From NCBI GenBank assembly GCA_035538735.1, contig DATLJU010000013.1:1-6241 (forward strand): a stretch of DNA of 6,241 nt, read 5' to 3'. Both the position numbers and the translations under genes were made by a program. Source of the DNA: Anaeromyxobacter_A sp035538735 (lineage in GTDB: Bacteria; Myxococcota; Myxococcia; Myxococcales; Anaeromyxobacteraceae). The notes beneath the pieces were generated by a model. The model was not told the origin of the DNA. It did no database searches and saw only the letters and a program-made list of their open reading frames with translations. The stretch's first letter is position 1. Every line of letters starts with the position of its first letter. Shown here piece after piece: positions 1-6,241 of the stretch.

Positions 1-381
1 AAGGCGGGTCCCTTCCTCCTGCGCGGCCGCGCGAAGAGCGGCGACATGTACGCGTCGATCGACGCCGCCGCCGAGAAGCTCGAGCGGCAGCTCAAGAAGC
101 ACAAGGAGAAGCTCAAGAGCCACAAGCTCCCGGAGCGGCAGAGCGGGCAGCGGGTCGTCGACGTCCGGCACGAGGTGTTCGACGAGGAGCGCCTGTCGGA
201 CCGCGTCGTGAAGTCGGACACGTTCCAGGCGAAGGTCATGACGCTCGACGAGGCCGTGATGCAGCTCGACCTCCTCGACGTGCACTTCTTCGTCTTCCAG
301 AGCGCGAAGGACGGTAGCTTCAACGTCGTGTACCGGCGCGAGGACGGCAACCTGGGGCTGATCGAGGCGCGCAGCGCCTAG
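1..381 (+). CDS. hpf: Long-form ribosome hibernation promoting factor, 3' part (5' end outside window)
   Basis: This is the C-terminal 126 codons of a long-form HPF/RaiA protein. The family binds the 30S subunit near the decoding site and, through its C-terminal domain, pairs 70S ribosomes into inactive 100S dimers in stationary phase. The frame is open from base 1, and the ATG at 46 is internal: the residues around it (SGDMYASIDAAAEKLERQL) match the end of the N-terminal S30AE domain, so the true start lies left of the window. A charged Lys/Arg-rich linker follows, at about visible residues 30-60. The C-terminal dimerisation domain then shows VVKSDTFQAKVMTLDEAV, LDVHFFVFQSAKDG and VVYRREDGNLGLIEA, all typical of the family, and ends at TAG 379-381. 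The C-terminal domain marks the long form, not a short E. coli-type HPF or YfiA. Its position before ptsN fits the common rpoN-hpf-ptsN order; the rpoN part is inferred. Confidence 0.93.
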   Translation, partial: KAGPFLLRGRAKSGDMYASIDAAAEKLERQLKKHKEKLKSHKLPERQSGQRVVDVRHEVFDEERLSDRVVKSDTFQAKVMTLDEAVMQLDLLDVHFFVFQSAKDGSFNVVYRREDGNLGLIEARSA

Positions 382-400
382 GGGCCTGTGACGGTTCAGG

Positions 401-438
401 CGGCGCCGCCCCCGCCCGCCGTGGCGGGGGTGGCGCCG
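401..438 (+). terminator. Strong GC-rich hairpin between hpf and ptsN (terminator or attenuator-like)
   Basis: Bases 401-416 pair with 423-438 in a 16-bp stem with no mismatches except one G-U wobble (408 with 431), around the 6-base loop CGCCGT. The hairpin starts 19 bases after the hpf stop. No T-run follows it, so it is not a classical intrinsic terminator. It could be a U-less terminator, a site protecting the hpf mRNA 3' end, or an attenuator lowering read-through into ptsN. The wobble pairs only in plus-strand RNA, which fits the direction of both flanking genes. The structure is seen directly; its role is inferred. Confidence 0.5.
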
Positions 439-496
439 GCCTCCGCTTGCCTCGTTGCGCGCGCGTGTCCACCTGTGCTAGCGAGGCGTCGCACCC

Positions 497-955
<459 letters not shown>

Positions 956-956
956 G

Positions 957-1021
957 ACGGCGTTCCCCTGCCGGGGTAGGTCGCGCTCTTCGCCAGAACG
1001 GCGTTCCCCTACCAGCGTAGG
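957..1021 (+). repeat. Pair of 24-base foldable direct repeats after ptsN
   Basis: Bases 957-980 and 998-1021 match at 21 of 24 positions and share the exact 13-mer ACGGCGTTCCCCT; a 17-base spacer separates them. The second copy folds into a perfect 6-bp stem (1007-1012 with 1017-1022) around the loop CAGC. The first copy folds at the same place (967-971 with 976-980) with five pairs, one of them a G-U. Of the three differences, one is this G-U versus A-U swap and two lie in the loop. The pair sits 2 bases after the ptsN stop in a convergent gap. It may be a REP-like element or a 3' mRNA structure; I cannot tell which from one window. Confidence 0.5.
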
Positions 1022-1041
1022 GCGGGGGCTCGTCCCCCGCC
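1021..1041. terminator. Perfect 8-bp GC hairpin between convergent ptsN and lepB
   Basis: GGCGGGGG (1021-1028) pairs perfectly with CCCCCGCC (1034-1041) around the loop CTCGT. It lies 5 bases beyond the lepB stop codon on the minus strand and 65 bases beyond the ptsN stop on the plus strand. Neither strand has a following T-run. A bidirectional terminator or 3'-end stabiliser is the most natural reading for a convergent gap, but only the structure itself is seen. Confidence 0.4.
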
Positions 1042-1046
1042 GCCGT

Positions 1047-1757
1047 TCAGTGCGTCACCAGGTGGAACAACCGATCCCACCTCGGTCCGTCCGGCCCCCA
1101 CGACACCAGCGCCACCCAGGCGCGCCCCTTGATGCGTCCCACCGGCACCGGCCCGAACACGCGCGAGTCCGCGCTGTGGTCGCGGTGGTCGCCGGCGAGC
1201 CACACCGTGCCCGGCGGAACCGTGACCGGCGGCACGTCCCCGCACGGCAGGTAGGGCGTGCAGTACGAGTGGTACGTGTGCGGGCCGAGCTGCTCGACGA
1301 AGTCGACGCAAGGCTCCTCGCGCCACGGGCCGCCCTCGAGCCTGTTCCAGTAGGTGCAGGCGCCCCCGACGCGCTCGCGGGGCACCGGCTTCCCGTTCAG
1401 CACGAGCGCGCCGTCCTGGATCTCGACCGTGTCTCCGGCCACCGCCACCACGCGCTTGATGAGGTCGTCGTTGCGAGGGTTTCCCGGTGGGGCGAGCAGC
1501 ACGACGATGTCGCCGCGCTTGGGGGTGGACCAGGTGACCTGAGCGGTCTCGGTGAAGGGCAGCCGCGCCCCGTAGGCCCACTTCTCGACGACGACGTAGT
1601 CGCCGATCTGGAGGGTCGGGATCATGGACCCCGAGGGGATGTAGACGGCCTCGTAGAGCAACGTCCTGAAGGCCAGCACCGCCAGGATGGTGAACACCCA
1701 CCCGCGGATCTCCTTCTTCACCTTCTCTCGGTCCACGCGGTCCCGTCCTCGTTCCAC
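1047..1757 (-). CDS. lepB: Signal peptidase I
   Basis: This type I signal peptidase (family S26) cleaves signal peptides from exported proteins on the outer face of the inner membrane. Residue numbers below use the GTG start at 1757 (236 residues). One N-terminal membrane segment spans about 20-38. It is followed by box B, YIPSGSMIPTL, with nucleophile Ser44 (equivalent to E. coli Ser90), and by box D, LIKRVVAVAGD, with general base Lys101 (equivalent to Lys145). Box E reads GDHRDHSADSR (189-199), where E. coli has Asn at both His positions. Residues 131-178 form an insert with four cysteines (134, 150, 166, 172). The start is uncertain. GTG 1757 has no clear ribosome site, whereas GTG 1736 has GAGGA 9 bases upstream and gives 229 residues. 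GTG 1721 would still leave KKEIRGW before the membrane segment. The gene lies close after the transporter genes on the same strand and is probably cotranscribed with them. Confidence 0.96.
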   Translation of the reverse strand: MERGRDRVDREKVKKEIRGWVFTILAVLAFRTLLYEAVYIPSGSMIPTLQIGDYVVVEKWAYGARLPFTETAQVTWSTPKRGDIVVLLAPPGNPRNDDLIKRVVAVAGDTVEIQDGALVLNGKPVPRERVGGACTYWNRLEGGPWREEPCVDFVEQLGPHTYHSYCTPYLPCGDVPPVTVPPGTVWLAGDHRDHSADSRVFGPVPVGRIKGRAWVALVSWGPDGPRWDRLFHLVTH

Positions 1758-1794
1758 CCCGCGACGTACCCACGGCGGGGGACAAACTTCCGCA

Positions 1795-3017
<1,223 letters not shown>

Positions 3018-3021
<4 letters not shown>

Positions 3022-4274
3022 TCCCAGCGCAGCGCCTCCACCGGATCGAGGTGGGCGGCGCGCCAGGCGGGCCAGCTGCCGAACACGAGCCCGACCGTGG
3101 CGGAGAAGCCGAGGCCGAGCGCCACCGCCGAGGGGGTCACGGCCGCCGCGAGCGGGGTGGTGAGCGCGATGAGCTGAGCCGCCGCGAGGCCGAGCGCGGT
3201 GCCGACCGCGCCGCCCAGCGCCGCCACGACCGACGCCTCGAGGACGAACTGGAACAGGATGGTGCGCCGGCGCGCTCCGAGCGCGCGGCGCACCCCGATC
3301 TCGCGCGTCCGCTCGTGCACCGAGACCATCATGATGTTCATGATCCCGATCCCGCCCACGACGAGCGTGATGAGCCCGATGCCGATCGCGACCCCGTACA
3401 GGGCGGTGGTCAGCCCCTGGTAGATCTTGAGCAGCTGCTCCTGCCGGTTGATGGAGAAGTCGTCCGGCTTGCCGGGCGGGACGTGGCGGGCGCGCCGCAT
3501 GATCCCGGTGAGCTCGTCCTCGGTCTCGTTGACCTTCCCCGGCGGCGCCGCCACGGCGATGCCGATGGAGCGCTTCATCCCGAAGAGCCGGCCGAAGGTG
3601 CCGAACGGGACGAGCAGCCGCTGGTCCATGTTCATCCCGAGGAAGCGGCCCTTGCGCTCGAGCACCCCCACGACCGTGAACGGCCGCCCCGCCACGAGCA
3701 GTCGCTGCCCGAGCGCGCTCGTGGCAGGCGCCCCGGGGAAGAGCAGGTCCACCACCTCCGCGCCGACGACCACCAGCGGGCGGTCGAGGTCGACGTCGCT
3801 CTCGACGAAGAAGCGCCCCGCCACCAACGCGCCCCCGGCCGCCTGCAGGTACCCGGGGCCGACGCCGACCGTGGTGACGTCCTGCACCTCGCGCCCGTCG
3901 CGCCGGGCGGTGGCGCGGGTGAAGACCATGGGTGAGACGGCCAGCGCGAGCCTCGACTCGCGCTCCACCGCCCGCTCCTGGGCGAGCGTGATCGGCTGGC
4001 GGTTGCGCATGAGGTACCACTCGTCCGTCCGCGTCACCCACTTGTACTTCTGGACGTACACGGAGTTCGTGCCGAGGTTCGACACCTGCGCCTCGAAGCT
4101 CGCGTCGAGCCCCTGCACGATGGCCACGATGGCGATCACGGTCGTGACGCCGATGACGATCCCGAGCGTGGTGAGCAGGCTGCGCAGCCGGTGCGATGCG
4201 AGCGTGCCGAGCGCGATCCGGAGCCCCTCGGACAGCTCCCCCCACCCGCGCACGAGCGCCCGCGGCGCCCTCAT
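3018..4274 (-). CDS. MacB-type ABC transporter permease, first of two
   Basis: This 418-residue inner-membrane permease has the same build as the next gene. Helix 1 is at about 33-53 (LLTTLGIVIGVTTVIAIVAI), and a periplasmic MacB core follows to about 292. Three C-terminal FtsX-domain helices lie near 293-318, 342-366 and 381-404. Family hallmarks are RHVPPGKPDDFSIN in the periplasmic part, GGIGIMNIMMVSVHERTREI at the helix 2/loop junction, and the terminal LDPVEALRWE. The start is ATG 4274, which overlaps the ATPase stop as ATGA. GAGG (4288-4285) lies 10 bases upstream. The frame is open further upstream to 4868, but only as a shadow of the ATPase. This copy keeps more of the classical MacB periplasmic motifs than its neighbour, so the two probably form a heterodimer (inferred). 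LolC/LolE-like lipoprotein release is a less likely alternative because an adaptor protein is encoded in the same unit. Confidence 0.93.
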
Positions 4275-4984
4275 GCTCCCGCCACCTCGCGCCCGGCGCC
4301 GTCGGCCACGACGCGGCCGTCGGAGAGCCGGAGGGCGCGCGGGCAGCGCGCGGCCAGCTTCGCCTCGTGCGTCACGAGGAGGAGCGTGTGGCCGCGCCGG
4401 TGCAGCTCGCCGAAGAGGCGCACGATCTCCTCGCCGGTGGCGCTGTCGAGGTTGCCGGTCGGCTCGTCCGCCAGGAGCAGCGACGGATCGCCGACCAGGG
4501 CGCGGGCGATCGCGACGCGCTGCCGCTGCCCGCCCGAGAGCTCGTTCGGCCGGTGGTGCATGCGGTGGTCGAGCCCGACCGACTCCAGCGCCGCCTCGGC
4601 GCGCGCGCGCCGCTCGGCGCGCGGCACCCCGCGGTAGACGAGCGGCAGCTCGACGTTGGCGAGCGCCGTCGAGCGGGGCAGGAGCTGGAAGGTCTGGAAG
4701 ACGAACCCGATCTCGCGGTTGCGCAGATCCGCGAGCTGGTCGTCGGACAGCCCCGAGACGTCCTGCCCGCGGATGCGGTACCGCCCGCCGGTGGGCGTGT
4801 CGAGGCAGCCGAGGACGTTCATGAGCGTCGACTTGCCCGACCCCGACTGGCCGACGATGGCGAGCCACTCGCCGCGGCGGACCGTGAACGAGACGCCATC
4901 GAGCGCGCGCACCTCCTCGCCGCCGACCTGATAGACGCGGGTGAGGCCCTCGACGTCCAGGGCGGGCGCGTCGGGGGAGATCAC
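4271..4984 (-). CDS. MacB/LolD-type ABC transporter ATP-binding protein
   Basis: This stand-alone nucleotide-binding subunit of 237 residues is cytoplasmic and would drive the two permeases encoded downstream. All catalytic motifs are intact: Walker A GQSGSGKST (45-53), Q-loop Gln97 in FVFQTFQLLPR, ABC signature LSGGQRQR (149-156), Walker B LLLADE (169-174, catalytic Glu174) followed by PTGNLD with the D-loop, and H-loop His206 in LLVTHE. The sequence NVLGCLDTPTGGRY after Walker A is typical of the MacB/LolD/FtsE group. The start is GTG 4984, which shares a GTGA overlap with the adaptor stop. No good Shine-Dalgarno sequence sits at the right distance (an AGGAGG lies about 20 bases upstream), so translation is probably coupled to the gene before it. 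Unlike E. coli MacB, the ATPase is not fused to a permease. LolD itself is less likely because the partner genes are of MacA/MacB type. Confidence 0.95.
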   Translation of the reverse strand: MISPDAPALDVEGLTRVYQVGGEEVRALDGVSFTVRRGEWLAIVGQSGSGKSTLMNVLGCLDTPTGGRYRIRGQDVSGLSDDQLADLRNREIGFVFQTFQLLPRSTALANVELPLVYRGVPRAERRARAEAALESVGLDHRMHHRPNELSGGQRQRVAIARALVGDPSLLLADEPTGNLDSATGEEIVRLFGELHRRGHTLLLVTHEAKLAARCPRALRLSDGRVVADGAGREVAGA

Positions 4985-6241
4985 GTCGCGCCCCCGTCCG
5001 GCTTCTCCTCCTTCACCGGCTTCCCGGTCCTGAGCTCGCGCGACAGCGCCTTGTAGGGTCCCTCGACGATCCGCTCTCCCGCCTTCAGCCCGGAGACGAT
5101 CTCGATCGCGCTCTCGTCGGCGAGCCCGGTCTCGACCGGCCGCGCCTTCGCCACCCCACCCTCCACCACGAACACGACCTTCTTGAGCGCCTCGCGACGG
5201 GGCCTCGCCGGAGCGGCGGCCACCCGCGGATCGGCCACAGGGACTGCGCCGGGAGAGGCGAGGTCCTTCTCGGCTCGCACCGTGACCGCCTGGATCGGCA
5301 CCACCACCGCGTCCTGGTGCGTCTCGGTGGAGATGGTCGCCTCGCAGCTCATGCCGGGGAGCGATCCCACGGCTGCGGCGGTGAGCGCCAGCCGGACCGG
5401 GAAGGTGGTCACCTCCGCCTCCGTGCCCGCGTTCTTCACGAGCGCGTTCTTCGCCACCTCGATGACCTGGGCCGGGAACTTCCGGTCCGGGAAGGCGTCG
5501 ATCTCGACCTCGGCCGGATCGCCGTCGTGGAGGAAGACCACCTCGTGCTCGCCCACCTCCACCTTCGCCTCCATGGCCGAGAGGGTGGCGATGGTGACGA
5601 TGGGGTCCTCGTTGAAGTCGGACCCGCGCACGCGCTCGCCCACCTGCTTGGCGCGCGTGACCACGATCCCGTCGATAGGCGCGTAGATCGTCGCGAACGA
5701 GAGGAGGTGGCGCGCGTCCGCCAGCGACGCGTCCGCCTGCGCGATGCGCTCGGCGGCGGCCTGCGCCTTGGCCTGCTCGGCGCGGAGATCGGCGAGCGCG
5801 CGGTCGAGCTCGGCCTGGCTCGCGTCCCCGCGCTGGGCGAGGCCCTTCACGCGCGCCAGGTCCTGCTCGAGGCGCGCGATGAGGACGCGCTCGGCCGCGA
5901 GATCGGCCGAGGCGCCGGCGCGGAGCGCCTCCTGCTGCTTCACCTGGGCGGCGAAGCGGCGGGCGTCGATGCGCGCCAGGAGCTGCCCCTTGCGGACGCG
6001 ATCGCCCTCCTTCACGGGCAGCTCGAGCAGGTCGCCCGAGATGTTGGACGATACCTTCACGGTGGTGGCCGCCTCGAGCTTCCCGGCCGCGGTCACCTTG
6101 CGGGTGATGGCGCTCCGCTGCGCCGTCGCGATCTGCGCCACGATGGGCGGTTCGGGCCGCGGGCGGAGCGAGAGCGCCGTCACCCCCAAGACCGCGGCGA
6201 GCAGGCCCGCCACGAGGAGCCGGCGCGGCCAGGAGAGCGGC
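4981..6241 (-). CDS. MacA-like periplasmic adaptor (membrane fusion protein), 5' end outside window
   Basis: This adaptor of the HlyD/MacA family would link the inner-membrane ABC permeases to an outer-membrane channel. Numbering from GTG 6213 gives 410 visible residues. However, the frame is open to the window edge and reads PLSWPRRLL just before that GTG, a basic flank expected before a membrane anchor. The real start is therefore probably beyond 6241. The order of parts is: hydrophobic anchor (about 1-16); first half of the lipoyl/barrel-sandwich domain (about 50-83, with PVKEGDRVRKGQLLARID); an Ala/Glu/Arg-rich helical hairpin (about 84-170); the second lipoyl half (YAPIDGIVV near 177-185); beta-barrel; and a C-terminal membrane-proximal domain ending in a charged tail (KPVKEEKPDGGAT). 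An Ala/Pro-rich stretch at about 318-345 looks like a flexible insertion. The stop TGA 4983-4981 overlaps the ATPase start. Sequence family alone does not separate antibiotic, lipopeptide or siderophore export. Confidence 0.93.
   Translation of the reverse strand, partial: PLSWPRRLLVAGLLAAVLGVTALSLRPRPEPPIVAQIATAQRSAITRKVTAAGKLEAATTVKVSSNISGDLLELPVKEGDRVRKGQLLARIDARRFAAQVKQQEALRAGASADLAAERVLIARLEQDLARVKGLAQRGDASQAELDRALADLRAEQAKAQAAAERIAQADASLADARHLLSFATIYAPIDGIVVTRAKQVGERVRGSDFNEDPIVTIATLSAMEAKVEVGEHEVVFLHDGDPAEVEIDAFPDRKFPAQVIEVAKNALVKNAGTEAEVTTFPVRLALTAAAVGSLPGMSCEATISTETHQDAVVVPIQAVTVRAEKDLASPGAVPVADPRVAAAPARPRREALKKVVFVVEGGVAKARPVETGLADESAIEIVSGLKAGERIVEGPYKALSRELRTGKPVKEEKPDGGAT

Noticed and set aside
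431..450. Possible sigma-54 promoter (TGGCGC...CTTGC) upstream of ptsN
   Set aside because: The GG and GC elements are 15 or 9 bases apart depending on the GG chosen, not the required 10, and part of it lies in the hairpin arm.
455..481. Possible sigma-70 promoter for ptsN (TTGCGC with TGCTAG)
   Set aside because: The spacing is about 15 bases and the -10 match is poor, too weak in GC-rich DNA to report as a promoter.
3022..4245. N-terminal extension of the second permease upstream of ATG 3021
   Set aside because: The frame is open, but it is an out-of-frame shadow of the first permease, rich in Arg, Ala and His. The ATG at 3021 gives the normal family N-terminus and an ATGA overlap.
3427..4824. 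Plus-strand open frame of 465 codons opposite the first permease and the ATPase
   Set aside because: The translation is Ser/Arg/Pro-rich low-complexity sequence with no motifs, while the opposite strand carries intact FtsX and ABC motifs.

Overview
The window is uniformly very GC-rich with G/C-ending codons throughout. It looks like a piece of a high-GC Myxococcota (delta-proteobacterial) chromosome, perhaps Anaeromyxobacter-like. That assignment rests on composition and on the look of the proteins, and it is inference. No tRNA, rRNA, CRISPR array, insertion sequence or phage gene is visible. Coding density is high, and no gene-free stretch exceeds about 115 bases.

Left part, plus strand (1-955): the 3' end of a long-form ribosome hibernation promoting factor (hpf), a 115-base gap holding a strong GC-rich hairpin, and a complete ptsN (EIIA-Ntr). 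In many proteobacteria hpf and ptsN sit together downstream of rpoN, so rpoN may lie just left of the window. A short convergent gap (956-1046) follows. It holds two copies of a 24-base repeat that can fold, plus a perfect 8-bp GC hairpin.

Right part, minus strand (6241 down to 1047): one compact transcription unit read right to left. The order is a MacA-like periplasmic adaptor (5' end outside the window), a MacB/LolD-type ABC ATPase, two different MacB-type FtsX-domain permeases, and signal peptidase I (lepB). The four transporter genes are joined by 4-base stop/start overlaps (GTGA, ATGA, ATGA). Together they encode a tripartite efflux or export pump whose membrane part is probably a heterodimer served by a separate ATPase, instead of the fused homodimeric MacB of E. 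coli. No TolC-type outer-membrane partner is in the window; one could lie upstream of the adaptor. lepB begins about 37-58 bases after the last permease and is probably cotranscribed with it.

Most of the window is ordinary housekeeping and transport content, and I found no clear sign of a new biological system. The points most worth a second look are the structured repeat pair after ptsN, the hpf-ptsN hairpin, the uncertain lepB start with a possible 25-codon bridging frame, and the four-cysteine insert and altered box E in the signal peptidase.
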